Origin: Burkholderia vietnamiensis LMG 10929
GTDB taxonomy: Bacteria > Pseudomonadota > Gammaproteobacteria > Burkholderiales > Burkholderiaceae
NCBI RefSeq assembly: GCF_000959445.1
Contig: NZ_CP009630.1
Span: 1,984,001-2,048,000 of the forward strand
Length of the DNA stretch: 64,000 nucleotides
Direction: 5' to 3'
In this document: piece by piece, positions 44,189-52,824 of the stretch
Layout of the letters: the number at the start of each line of letters is the position of its first letter
How positions within the stretch are numbered: position 1 is the first letter of the stretch
The notes under the pieces: generated by a model
Databases searched by the model: none
What the model was told of the DNA's origin: nothing
What the model saw: the letters and a program-made list of their open reading frames with translations, nothing else
Made by a program: the position numbers and the translations under genes

Positions 44189-45910
44189 TCAGCGCAGATT
44201 TGTCCGCGCGAGTTCCACGATCTCGTCGCCGCGACCGCTCAGGATCGCGCGCAGCATGAACAGGCTGAAGCCCTTTGCATGCGCGAGTTCGATCTTCGGC
44301 GGCATCGCGAGCTCGTACTTCGACGTGACGACGTCGACGAGCGCCGGCCCGTCGTGCTCGAACGCGCTGCGCAGCGCTTGAGCGACGTTCTCCGAATGCT
44401 CGACGCGCACGCTGAAGATCCCCGCGCCTTTCGCGATCGCCGCGAAATCGGTCGCGCTCAGATCGACGTTGGTGTCGAGATAGCCGGCGGCCTTCAACTC
44501 CATCGACACGAAGCCGAGCAGGCTGTTGTTGTACACGACGACCTTGATCGGCAGATTGAGCTGGCGCGCGGTCAGCAGATCGCCGAGCAGCATCGACAGC
44601 CCGCCGTCGCCGGACAGCGACACCACCTGCCGCCCCGGATGCGCGCCCTGTGCGCCGAGCGCCTGCGGCATCGCGTTGGCCATCGAGCCGTGATTGAACG
44701 ACCCGTGCAGCTGCCGCTTGCCGTTCATCGTCAGGTAGCGCGCGGCCCATAGCGTCGGCGTGCCGACGTCGGCCGTGAAGATCGCGTCCTCCCCAGCGAT
44801 TTCGTCGACGAGCTTCGTCAGATACTGCGGATGGATCGCGCGGCCCGGCGGCTCCGGCACGGCGAGATCGTCGAGGCTCTTGCGGGCGGCCGCGTAGTGC
44901 TTCAGCGCGTTCTCCAGGAAGCGCCGCTGCGTCTTGCGCGTGAGGCGCGGCAGCAACGCCGCGATCGTCTCCTTCACCGTGCCGACGAGCCCGAGCGTGA
45001 GCGGCGCGCGGTGGCCGAGCTGCGAGCCCTTCCAGTCGATCTGCGCAATCTTCGCGTGGGCCGGATAGAACGGCCGATACGGAAAGTCAGTGCCGAGCAT
45101 CAGCAGCGTGTCGCACGACTCCATCGCGTGATAGCCGGAGCTGAAGCCGATCAGCCCCGTCATCCCGACGTCGAAGGGGTTGTCCCATTCGACGAACTGC
45201 TTGCCGCGCAGCGCATGCACGACCGGCGCGCCGAGCATGTCGGCGAGCGCGACCACTTCGTCGTGCGCGCCCTGCGTGCCGCTGCCGCAGAGCAGCGTCA
45301 CCGCGTCCGATTCGTTGAGCAGCGCCGCGAGCCGGTCGAGATCGGCGTCCGCGGGGAGGATCGACGGCGGCGCCGATACGCTCCACGACGGCGGCTCCTG
45401 CGGGCCGTCGCCGAGCGCAATGTCGCCCGGCAGCACGATCACCGCGACGCCGCGCTCCTCGATCGCGGTGCGCATCGCGCGCGCGAGCACGCGCGGAAAC
45501 TGCGACGCGTTGGTTACGAGTTCCGCGAAATGGCTGCACTCGCGGAACAACTCCTGCGGGTGCGTCTCCTGGAAGTAGCCGAGGCCGATCTCGGTCGACG
45601 GAATGTGCGCAGCGATCGCGAGCACCGGCTGGTGGTTGCGATGGCAATCGTACAGGCCGTTGATCAGGTGCAGGTTGCCCGGCCCGCAGCTGCCGGCGCA
45701 CACGGCGAGGCGCCCGGTCGACGCGGCGTCCGCGCCGGCCGCGAATGCCGCGCTTTCCTCGTGCCGCGTGTGCATCCAGCGGATCGAGCCCATCTGGGCG
45801 AGGCTGAACGACAGCCCGTTCAGGCTGTCGCCCGTCACGCCCCAGATGCGCTCGACGCCCGCTGCCGCCAGCGTCTTCGCCAGGTATTCCGCCATTGTTT
45901 GTCCAGCCAT
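44189..45910 (-). CDS. poxB: Pyruvate dehydrogenase (ubiquinone)-like, thiamine-diphosphate enzyme
   Basis: 573-aa ThDP enzyme, matching the length of PoxB (572). N-domain Glu in [16 protein letters not shown], and the ThDP/Mg2+ motif [20 protein letters not shown] followed by NN (VVVYNNSL). Pyruvate oxidase would convert pyruvate to acetate and CO2, passing electrons to ubiquinone at the membrane. ATG 45910 gives [20 protein letters not shown]; the frame to 46270 is not supported. No neighbouring partner. The related oxo-acid oxidase or acetolactate-synthase-like enzymes cannot be excluded. Confidence 0.87.
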   Translation of the reverse strand: MAGQTMAEYLAKTLAAAGVERIWGVTGDSLNGLSFSLAQMGSIRWMHTRHEESAAFAAGADAASTGRLAVCAGSCGPGNLHLINGLYDCHRNHQPVLAIAAHIPSTEIGLGYFQETHPQELFRECSHFAELVTNASQFPRVLARAMRTAIEERGVAVIVLPGDIALGDGPQEPPSWSVSAPPSILPADADLDRLAALLNESDAVTLLCGSGTQGAHDEVVALADMLGAPVVHALRGKQFVEWDNPFDVGMTGLIGFSSGYHAMESCDTLLMLGTDFPYRPFYPAHAKIAQIDWKGSQLGHRAPLTLGLVGTVKETIAALLPRLTRKTQRRFLENALKHYAAARKSLDDLAVPEPPGRAIHPQYLTKLVDEIAGEDAIFTADVGTPTLWAARYLTMNGKRQLHGSFNHGSMANAMPQALGAQGAHPGRQVVSLSGDGGLSMLLGDLLTARQLNLPIKVVVYNNSLLGFVSMELKAAGYLDTNVDLSATDFAAIAKGAGIFSVRVEHSENVAQALRSAFEHDGPALVDVVTSKYELAMPPKIELAHAKGFSLFMLRAILSGRGDEIVELARTNLR

Positions 45911-46105
45911 GGTGCCCTCGCTCGTTGATGGTCGTCGCACGAATGAATGATCCGGCTCGCGGCGGCACCGGCCGCCGCCGGGTCGAGCATACGCGAACGC
46001 CCAATTACGCGTCGTGACGGTGCGTGCGGGCCGCCGGCATGCGGCGGCGGCGTGATGACGGGCCATGCGGCGCTGTCGCGGCGGCCGGGCGCGGACGGCG
46101 TTAGC

Positions 46106-46343
46106 GTTGCGCGGCGGAAGCCACGCCGCGCTATATCGGCAACGCGTGCGTCGACAGGATTTCCTTGAGCACGATGGACGAGCGGTCCTGGCGCACGATG
46201 GTCGTTCCGTCGCTGTCGCTGTCGCGGCGGGCGGATGCGGGCGGCATTCGCACCGCGCGGCGAACGTCACGCGCCGCTATATCGGCAGCGCGTGCGTCGA
46301 CAGAATTTCCTTGAGCACCATGAACGAGCGCACCTGGCGCACG
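46106..46343. repeat. Duplicated 3' end of the Lrp/AsnC gene
   Basis: Two imperfect direct copies, about 46106-46197 and 46252-46343, offset 146 bp. The best-matched 67 nt (46131-46197 versus 46277-46343) differ at about six positions and both encode the last residues [12 protein letters not shown] and stop. Flanking GCGCGGCG and ACGC blocks 3' of the stop also match. The second copy belongs to the intact gene; the first is an untranslated remnant. Confidence 0.82.
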
Positions 46344-46777
46344 CCGGGCAGATACAGCAGTTGCTCCGCATGCAGCCGATTGAAGCTCTCGTTGTCGCGC
46401 GTGCGGACCAGCATGAAGTAGTCGAATTCGCCCGTCACCACGTGACATTCGACGCATCCCGACACCTTCTGCGCAGCCTTCTCGAACGCGGCGAACGCTT
46501 CGGGCGTCGAGCGGTCGAGCACGAAACCGATCACGACCAGCATCCCGGCGCCGAGCGGCTTCGGGTCGAGCAACGCAACGATGCCGCGGATCAACCCCAT
46601 CTCCTTGAGCCGCTCCACGCGCCGCAGGCACGCCGGCGCGCTCAGCTTCACGCGCGCGGCGAGGCGCACGTTCGAGATCGACGCGTCCTGCTGCAGTTGC
46701 TTGAGGATCGCGCGGTCGATGCGATCGAGCGCCGGCGCGGCATCGACGGGCGACGCGCGACCACGAGTTAATTTCAT
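46277..46777 (-). CDS. acdR: Lrp/AsnC-family regulator, probable AcdR
   Basis: 166-aa Lrp-type protein. Helix-turn-helix (LDRIDRAILKQLQQDASISN, ARVKLSAPACLRRVERLKE) and RAM/ligand domain (GCVECHVVTGEFDYFMLV, LPGVRQVRSFMVLKE). It is divergent from acdS, exactly the arrangement of AcdR, which controls ACC deaminase in Burkholderia and Pseudomonas. The intervening region should hold the Lrp boxes. A copy of the last codons lies downstream. Confidence 0.9.
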   Translation of the reverse strand: MKLTRGRASPVDAAPALDRIDRAILKQLQQDASISNVRLAARVKLSAPACLRRVERLKEMGLIRGIVALLDPKPLGAGMLVVIGFVLDRSTPEAFAAFEKAAQKVSGCVECHVVTGEFDYFMLVRTRDNESFNRLHAEQLLYLPGVRQVRSFMVLKEILSTHALPI

Positions 46778-46965
46778 TGCGCCTCCTGGCGTTTTTACGA
46801 ATCAGAATTGCTCCACGCATTGCAGTTTGAACGATAACGTAGGCCAACGCCCATTTACTTCGCAAGCTCATTTCTCGCGCTCTTGCCTATCATTTTTCGA
46901 TCAGCGCGCGGCACAACACGCATCACGCCTCCGCGCTTCCGCCCACCGTCCTTCGGAGCCCGTCG

Positions 46966-47982
46966 ATGAACCTGCAACGTTTTCCCCGCTACCCGCTCAC
47001 GTTCGGCCCGACGCCGATCCAGCCGCTCAAGCGCCTGAGCGCGCACCTCGGCGGCAAGGTCGAGCTGTATGCAAAGCGCGAGGACTGCAACAGCGGTCTC
47101 GCGTTCGGCGGCAACAAGACGCGCAAGCTCGAATACCTGATCCCCGATGCACTCGCGCAAGGCGCCGACACGCTCGTGTCGATCGGCGGCGTGCAGTCGA
47201 ATCAAACGCGCCAGGTCGCGGCCGTCGCCGCGCATCTCGGGATGAAGTGCGTGCTCGTGCAGGAGCACTGGGTCAACTACGACGATCCGGTCTACGATCG
47301 CGTCGGCAACATCCAGTTGTCGCGCATGATGGGCGCCGACGTGCGGCTCGTCGCCGACGGCTTCGACATCGGCATTCGCCGCAGCTGGGAAGATGCGATG
47401 GAAAGCGTCCGGCAGGCCGGCGGCAAGCCCTATCCGATTCCGGCCGGCTGCTCCGAGCATCCGCTCGGCGGGCTCGGCTTCGTCGGCTTCGCAGAGGAGG
47501 TGCGCGAACAGGAGGCGCAGCTCGGCTTCCGGTTCGATTACGTCGTGGTGTGCTCGGTGACCGGCAGCACGCAGGCGGGGATGGTGGTCGGCTTCGCGGC
47601 CGACGGACGCGCGGATCGCGTGATCGGCATCGACGCATCGGCAACGCCCGAGCGCACGCGCGAGCAGATCACCCGCATCGCGCGGCATACGGCCGAACTG
47701 GTCGAACTCGGCCGGCCGATCGCAGACGCGGACGTCGTGCTCGACACGCGCTACGCGGGCCCCGAGTACGGGTTGCCGAACGACGGCACGCTGGAGGCGA
47801 TCCGGCTGTGCGCGCGTCTGGAAGGCGTGTTGACGGACCCCGTCTACGAAGGCAAATCGATGCACGGGATGATCGACATGGTGCGTCGCGGGGAATTCGA
47901 GCCGGGATCGAAGGTGCTGTATGCGCATCTCGGCGGAGTGCCTGCGCTGAGCGCCTACGCGGAGATCTTTCGCGACGGCTGA
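46966..47982 (+). CDS. acdS: 1-aminocyclopropane-1-carboxylate (ACC) deaminase
   Basis: 338-aa PLP enzyme that breaks the plant ethylene precursor ACC into 2-oxobutyrate and ammonia. Family motifs: [24 protein letters not shown] (PLP Lys in NKTRK), [32 protein letters not shown]. Counting from the C-terminus gives Glu295 (VYEGKSMHG) and Leu322 ([10 protein letters not shown]), both diagnostic of true ACC deaminase over D-cysteine desulfhydrase. Lies divergent from acdR. Supports a plant-associated lifestyle. Confidence 0.95.
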   Translation: MNLQRFPRYPLTFGPTPIQPLKRLSAHLGGKVELYAKREDCNSGLAFGGNKTRKLEYLIPDALAQGADTLVSIGGVQSNQTRQVAAVAAHLGMKCVLVQEHWVNYDDPVYDRVGNIQLSRMMGADVRLVADGFDIGIRRSWEDAMESVRQAGGKPYPIPAGCSEHPLGGLGFVGFAEEVREQEAQLGFRFDYVVVCSVTGSTQAGMVVGFAADGRADRVIGIDASATPERTREQITRIARHTAELVELGRPIADADVVLDTRYAGPEYGLPNDGTLEAIRLCARLEGVLTDPVYEGKSMHGMIDMVRRGEFEPGSKVLYAHLGGVPALSAYAEIFRDG

Positions 47983-48036
47983 GCGGTGCGAGGCGCGTCG
48001 TGTCGCGAGCCGCCGACGCGTCGCGCCCCACTTGCT

Positions 48037-51000
48037 TCATGCGGGCTCGCTCCCTGTTCCCGAGCCGGCTGCACGCAGACGCTCGGCCGACCGCTCGATG
48101 GCCGCGCGACACGCCGGCCATGCCGCCCGCAGCGCGGCGGTTCGGCCCTGCGAGAAGATCCGCTCGGCATGCGCGCAAGCGGCGCCAGCGACGATATCGC
48201 CGGCCAGCGCGAAACCGCCGCGCATCGAATGCAGCTCCACGCGGATGCGCTCGACGTCTCCGCGCGGCAGCGCGTCGTCGATCAATGCCAGAGACAGCAG
48301 CGTCGCGGTCCGCAAATTCTCGCGGATCTCGTCGGTCATCGGCGGTATCGGCCGGTCGCCCGAATCGGCAGAATCGCCCGTAGACGACCGGGCCGCCGCA
48401 GCGCGCCTCGCGTGCCGCGTCAGCACCGCGTCGAGCGCATCGATCGACAGCGGCTTGAGCACCACTTCCACCGCACCGGCCTGCGCGCAGCGGCGACGGT
48501 CTTCGTCCGTGGCATGCGCGGTCATCGCGATCACCGGCACCTTCGCACCCTGTTCGCGCAGACAATTCGCGAGCGCGAAGCCGTCGAGTTCGGGCATGCC
48601 GAGATCGGTCAGCACCACGTCGAACGGCTGCGCGAAAAACGCGCGCATCGCTTCGATGCCGTTCGACACCAGCGTCGCATCGCAGTGCAGCGCGTCGAGC
48701 TGGTCGCGCAGCAAGGCGCGGCTCGCCGGATGATCTTCCGCGACGAGCACGCGCAGCGGCGTTTCGCCGTCGGCGCTGCTCTCTGGTGCCGGGGGCTGCG
48801 CGGGTGAGAGCGCCGACGTGGGGGTATGGGTTTCTGTCGGTTTGGGAGTCGCCGCGGGGCGGCTCGTTGCATTCATACGTATGGCAGCGGCCCTCGTTGC
48901 GGCCGCCATTGCGTCGGGTCCGGTTCTGTTGGCTTCTGTTCCGCTGGCTCCGGGTGCCTCGGCTTCCGTTCCCTCCGCGCCAGTTCCGTCGGCTTCCGTT
49001 CCCGTGGCCCCAGTTCCATCGGCTCCAGTTCCGTCGACCCGAGCCGCGTCGGCTCCCGTTACCTCAGCCTCAGTTGCCTCAGCGCCGGCCACCTCCGCGC
49101 GACGCGCCCCGGCCCCTTTCGCGCCGCTCGCCCTTGCATCAACCGCTGCGCGCCCCCGCAACGGCGCATCGGCCAGCGGCAGCGATGCCGTAAACACGGC
49201 GCCCGCCCCCGGCCGGCTTTCGACCGTCACGTCGCCGCCCATCAGCCGTGCGAGACGCCGGCACAGCGGCAACCCGAGCCCCGTGCCGCCGAAGCGCCGG
49301 TAAATCGACGCATCGGTCTGCACATAGACGTCGAACAACGTCGGCATGCTGTCCGGCTCGATGCCGATGCCCGTATCGCGCACCACGATTTCCACACCGC
49401 GCCCCGGCACGGCTGCCGGCAGCGCTTCGACCGTCACGCTGCCATGCTCGGTGAACTTGATCGCGTTGCTGACGAGGTTCGAAACGATCTGCCGCACGCG
49501 GGCCGGATCGCCGACGTACCCGTCGCCGAGCCCGGCCGCGATCACGCATTCGAGCCGCAGATGCTTCGCGTCCGCGAGCGCACGAAAAATCGCCGCAACT
49601 TCGTGCAGCACCGCGCGCAAATCGAACGGAACGGCTTCGAGTGCCATCTGGTTCGATTCCGCCTTCGACAGGTCGAGTACGTCGTTGATGGTGTGCAGCA
49701 ACGCATCCGACGACGACATCACCGTCTGCAACCGTCGCCGTTCCGCCAACGGCAATTGCGCGCGCGCCATCAATTCGAGATTGCCGACGATCGCGTTCAG
49801 CGGCGTGCGGATCTCGTGGCTCATCGTCGCGAGGAACGTCGATTTCGCCTTGTTCGCATCCTCGGCCGCGGTGCGCGCCTCCTTCAGCTTGTCTTCGGTC
49901 AGCTTGCGCGCGGTGACGTCGGTCAGCGTGCACAGCAGCACGTCGACGCCGTGGAACATCGTCCGTACGACCTGCAATGCCAGATAAACCTTGCCGTGGT
50001 CCGCTTGCTCGACCGCCAGTTCGTGCTGCATCACGTCGAGCCTGCCGTCGCTGGCCGCCGCGCGCTCAAGGTACGCCTGCCAGATGCGCTTGCCGAGCCG
50101 CTGGCCGCCCGCGCCGCCGTCGTACGCGCGCACCGCGTCGTTGTGCACCATCGTCTCACCGTCCGCCGCCGACAGCAGCAACAAACCCGCGGGCGCATGA
50201 CGGGCCAGCGTGCGGTTGAACGCCTCGCTCTCGATCAGGCGGATCGCACGCCGATGCGCGGGGCGCAGCGCGCGACGATCGAACAGCACGATCGCCGACC
50301 ACAGCAGCACGATCCCGAGCAGCGCCGCGCCGAACGTGATGCCCAAGCCGACACGCATCTCCCGCACCATGCTGCGCCACGAGAAGCTCGTCATCATCAC
50401 GAGGCCTGTGCCCGGCAGGCGATCGTAGACGACGAAGCGCGCGCCGACGCGCCGCACCGCGACGTGATCGCCGAGCGGCGCGCGCGCGTCGTGCAACGCG
50501 CGCTCGATCATCGACCGGTCGCGCTCGCGTCCGAACACGATGTCATGGCGCGCGTCGACGATCGCAACGTCTTCGTCGTCGGAACGCGGCGCCATCACGT
50601 CGTCGACACGATGCAAGCCGTTGATCACCAGCCAGCCGAACGGCCGGCCGGCCGCATCGTCGAGCCGGCGCGCGAAGCGCATGACGACCCGGCCCGACAG
50701 CGGATCGAGGCGTCGATCGAACACGAACGGACGGCTCTGCATCAGCGTCTTCTGCCGTGCGATGCCGGTCGGCATCAGCCCGTCGATCAGCGTGTGCAGG
50801 TCGGTGCCGGGCTCGAGCGTGTGCGCGCGCGGCACGAGTTCGGTGCCGAGCACGGCCAGAAACGGCGCATCGAGCCCGATCAGATAGCCACCGAGCGGTT
50901 CGCCGCCGGACACGAGCGCCGGCGGCAGCACGTGCCCGGATCGATCGTCCTGCCGGACCAGACCGAACAGCGCGCCGAGATAGCGCGCATACGATGGTGC

Positions 51001-51417
51001 GGGACGATCCGGCGTGAGCCGCGCGAGCGCGAGCAGCGTCTCGCTGCCGTCGCCGTTGCTCGCACCCAGCACGCCGCCGGCAGCAGAGAATTGCGCGAGC
51101 GCATCGGCAGACGGCCGCGCGCCCTGATTCCACAGCTGCTCGATCCTGCCGCCATAGGTCGCGAGCACCATGTCGGCCATCTCCAGCGTGCGGGAGAATT
51201 GCGCCTTGCGATAAAGGAACGTCAAACGGGCCTGCGCGCGATAGTCCTGCACGTCGAGCCGCGTGACGAGCAGCGCGCACATCAGGATGAACAGCGTCAC
51301 CGCGAAGCCGCCGCCGTACAGCAGCAACTGCTGGTAGCGACGCGCGCGGCCGGGCTCGAACGGCTTGCGCCCCGCATTCGCGACCTGACTCGCGATGCGC
51401 TTCAGCTCGGCTGGCAT
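48037..51417 (-). CDS. Hybrid sensor histidine kinase with receiver and HPt domain
   Basis: 1126-aa membrane sensor. Two TM segments flank a periplasmic region (about 35-370); HisKA at about 533 (FLATMSHEIRTPLNAI), HATPase_c with RFGGTGLGLPLCRRLARLMGG, then a linker of about 100 residues, a receiver (about 895-1010) with Asp in VVLTDLGMPELDG, Thr in AMTAHATD and Lys in VVLKPL, and a C-terminal HPt with His in LHSMRGGFALAG. BvgS/EvgS/RcsC-like phosphorelay layout. The linker holds tandem pentapeptides of the type GTGAD/GTEAE. The RcsB/EvgA-like gene lies immediately upstream on the same strand. Confidence 0.92.
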   Translation of the reverse strand: MPAELKRIASQVANAGRKPFEPGRARRYQQLLLYGGGFAVTLFILMCALLVTRLDVQDYRAQARLTFLYRKAQFSRTLEMADMVLATYGGRIEQLWNQGARPSADALAQFSAAGGVLGASNGDGSETLLALARLTPDRPAPSYARYLGALFGLVRQDDRSGHVLPPALVSGGEPLGGYLIGLDAPFLAVLGTELVPRAHTLEPGTDLHTLIDGLMPTGIARQKTLMQSRPFVFDRRLDPLSGRVVMRFARRLDDAAGRPFGWLVINGLHRVDDVMAPRSDDEDVAIVDARHDIVFGRERDRSMIERALHDARAPLGDHVAVRRVGARFVVYDRLPGTGLVMMTSFSWRSMVREMRVGLGITFGAALLGIVLLWSAIVLFDRRALRPAHRRAIRLIESEAFNRTLARHAPAGLLLLSAADGETMVHNDAVRAYDGGAGGQRLGKRIWQAYLERAAASDGRLDVMQHELAVEQADHGKVYLALQVVRTMFHGVDVLLCTLTDVTARKLTEDKLKEARTAAEDANKAKSTFLATMSHEIRTPLNAIVGNLELMARAQLPLAERRRLQTVMSSSDALLHTINDVLDLSKAESNQMALEAVPFDLRAVLHEVAAIFRALADAKHLRLECVIAAGLGDGYVGDPARVRQIVSNLVSNAIKFTEHGSVTVEALPAAVPGRGVEIVVRDTGIGIEPDSMPTLFDVYVQTDASIYRRFGGTGLGLPLCRRLARLMGGDVTVESRPGAGAVFTASLPLADAPLRGRAAVDARASGAKGAGARRAEVAGAEATEAEVTGADAARVDGTGADGTGATGTEADGTGAEGTEAEAPGASGTEANRTGPDAMAAATRAAAIRMNATSRPAATPKPTETHTPTSALSPAQPPAPESSADGETPLRVLVAEDHPASRALLRDQLDALHCDATLVSNGIEAMRAFFAQPFDVVLTDLGMPELDGFALANCLREQGAKVPVIAMTAHATDEDRRRCAQAGAVEVVLKPLSIDALDAVLTRHARRAAAARSSTGDSADSGDRPIPPMTDEIRENLRTATLLSLALIDDALPRGDVERIRVELHSMRGGFALAGDIVAGAACAHAERIFSQGRTAALRAAWPACRAAIERSAERLRAAGSGTGSEPA
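48915..49085 (-). repeat. 15-bp tandem repeats encoding GT(G/E)A(D/E) pentapeptides
   Basis: Inside the hybrid kinase linker, imperfect 15-nt repeats code for VTGAD, AARVD, GTGAD, GTGAT, GTEAD, GTGAE, GTEAE, APGAS, GTEAN and RTGPD. Boundaries are approximate. The unit is the linker between the kinase and the receiver and could vary in length between strains. Confidence 0.75.
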
Positions 51418-51510
51418 GGGCGCTCCTTTACGCTGAACCGGAAGCCGAAGCCGAAACCACCGGCCGGGATGCGCCGCCGAATCGGCATCGTCGCAGCACG
51501 CATGCGGCGA

Positions 51511-52185
51511 CTACGCATCGCTTACGGGTGCATCCGCCCCGCCCGCATCCGGAAGCTCGCGTTCGCTCGCATAGCGAATCAGGTCCGCGTCGCGCACGAT
51601 GCCGAGCTTCTTCATCGCGCTCGACTTCTGCGAGCTGATCGTCTGCTTGCTGCGATGCAGCTGGACGGCAATCTCACCCACCGTCAGCCCGGCCCCGTAC
51701 AACCGCACGACCTCGATCTCGCGCGCCGTCAGCGTCCGCGCGCCGGTCGGCGCTTCGGTGCAGGTCAGCAATTGCTTGACGACGGGAGACACATAGTTCG
51801 CGCCGACGTAAGCCGCATGCACCGCGCCCACCAGATGCGAAATCGCGTCGGACTTGCTGAGGATGCAGCCGACGCCCTGCCGTTGAATCGCATGCAGCAC
51901 GCTCGGGTTGTCGATCATCGTGATCGTCACGAGATGCAGCGCCGGATAGCGCCGTTGCAGAAACGACAGCAACACGAGCCCATCGCCGTACTTGCCGCCC
52001 GGCATCACATAGTCGACGACCAGCACGTCGGCCTGCTGCGCGTCGAGCATTTCCACCAGATCGGTCGAATTCGAGACAGTGCCGAGCAACCGGATCGTGC
52101 TGCTCCCAGCGAGCGCCTGGGACATCCCGAGTGCTGACGCCGGATGATCGTCCGCCACCAACACTCGCACAAAAAATTCATCCAT
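51511..52185 (-). CDS. RcsB/EvgA-like response regulator
   Basis: 224-aa regulator with a receiver (acidic pocket ADDHP, phospho-acceptor Asp in VLVVDYVMPGG, Lys in ILSKSD) and a LuxR helix-turn-helix (LTAREIEVVRLYGAGLTVGEIA, then SKQTISSQKSSAMKKLGI). The DYVMPGGKYGDGLVLLSFLQ segment closely resembles RcsB. ATG 52185 follows GGAG at about 10 nt; the frame to 52587 is not supported. It lies between two hybrid kinases on the same strand and is their best common output. Confidence 0.92.
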   Translation of the reverse strand: MDEFFVRVLVADDHPASALGMSQALAGSSTIRLLGTVSNSTDLVEMLDAQQADVLVVDYVMPGGKYGDGLVLLSFLQRRYPALHLVTITMIDNPSVLHAIQRQGVGCILSKSDAISHLVGAVHAAYVGANYVSPVVKQLLTCTEAPTGARTLTAREIEVVRLYGAGLTVGEIAVQLHRSKQTISSQKSSAMKKLGIVRDADLIRYASERELPDAGGADAPVSDA

Positions 52186-52519
52186 CTGCGTTCTTCTCCC
52201 GATACAGGCGCTCGACCTGCGATGTCGCACAATGCGTCGCAATTCGAATCGATTCCGCAACACGGTTCGTGTTACGGCCTTCGGCGGACCGAGCGGCGCG
52301 CGGTCCAATTCTAAAATAACGGGTGCGCCGCGCTTTGCGCCAACCGCACCTCGCGGCCTGCCGCAGCGAGGATCGCCACACGAACCCGTCGCGAGGCGAG
52401 ATGACCGCGCAGGGCGTTGCGCCACGATCCGCCGCCGCTCGACGCTCGCGCAAAACCGATCGGCGGCGCCGACGACGCCGTCGATCCAACGTGCTGCGCG
52501 ACACGATCGCCAGCAGTCG

Positions 52520-52717
52520 CTAATGTCCGGACACCGGCTCGTCCGGCTGCCCCGCTCGTTCGCCCGCGGCGTGCTGCCACTCGGCAATGACGCGCCGCCG
52601 CTGCGCCGGCGACATCATCATGAATTCGTTCAGCCTGGTCAGGAAATCCCGACGGGACTTCTCCGGCAACGTCGCGAACGCAAGCAGCAGCCCGAACACC
52701 TTTCCCATATAGCGCAC
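52520..52717 (-). CDS. Small basic protein of unknown function
   Basis: 65-aa frame, GTG start at 52717 with AAGGAAGGG upstream. First half hydrophobic/amphipathic (GKVFGLLLAFATLPEKSRR), second half a helical basic stretch (LNEFMMMSPAQRRRVIAEWQ) and an acidic tail. No family recognised. It sits between the HK at 52825-55890 and the response regulator in the same direction. Moderate support from the ribosome site and position. Confidence 0.5.
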   Translation of the reverse strand: MRYMGKVFGLLLAFATLPEKSRRDFLTRLNEFMMMSPAQRRRVIAEWQHAAGERAGQPDEPVSGH

Positions 52718-52824
52718 GGCCGTACCCTTCCTTCAGTCGAAATCACACCGCACCCGCACGACGCGGCGTGTCTGCCTTCGATGATCGACGCCGACGGTCT
52801 GTGCCGCCGTGACGCGTCGGTTTC

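Noticed and set aside
43932..44750. Proline/serine-rich ORF reading through the pentanucleotide array
   Set aside because: The long open frame is a consequence of the 5-bp repeat (PAQPGPARPS); it overlaps poxB in another frame and has no start support.
46131..46871. Second Lrp-like ORF overlapping acdR
   Set aside because: Only the last 20 codons resemble Lrp, from the duplicated 3' end; the rest is an out-of-frame reading of acdR.
48826..52137. 1103-codon + strand frame opposite the hybrid kinase
   Set aside because: Arg/His/Gln-rich product without any domain; the minus strand carries a clear kinase with all motifs.
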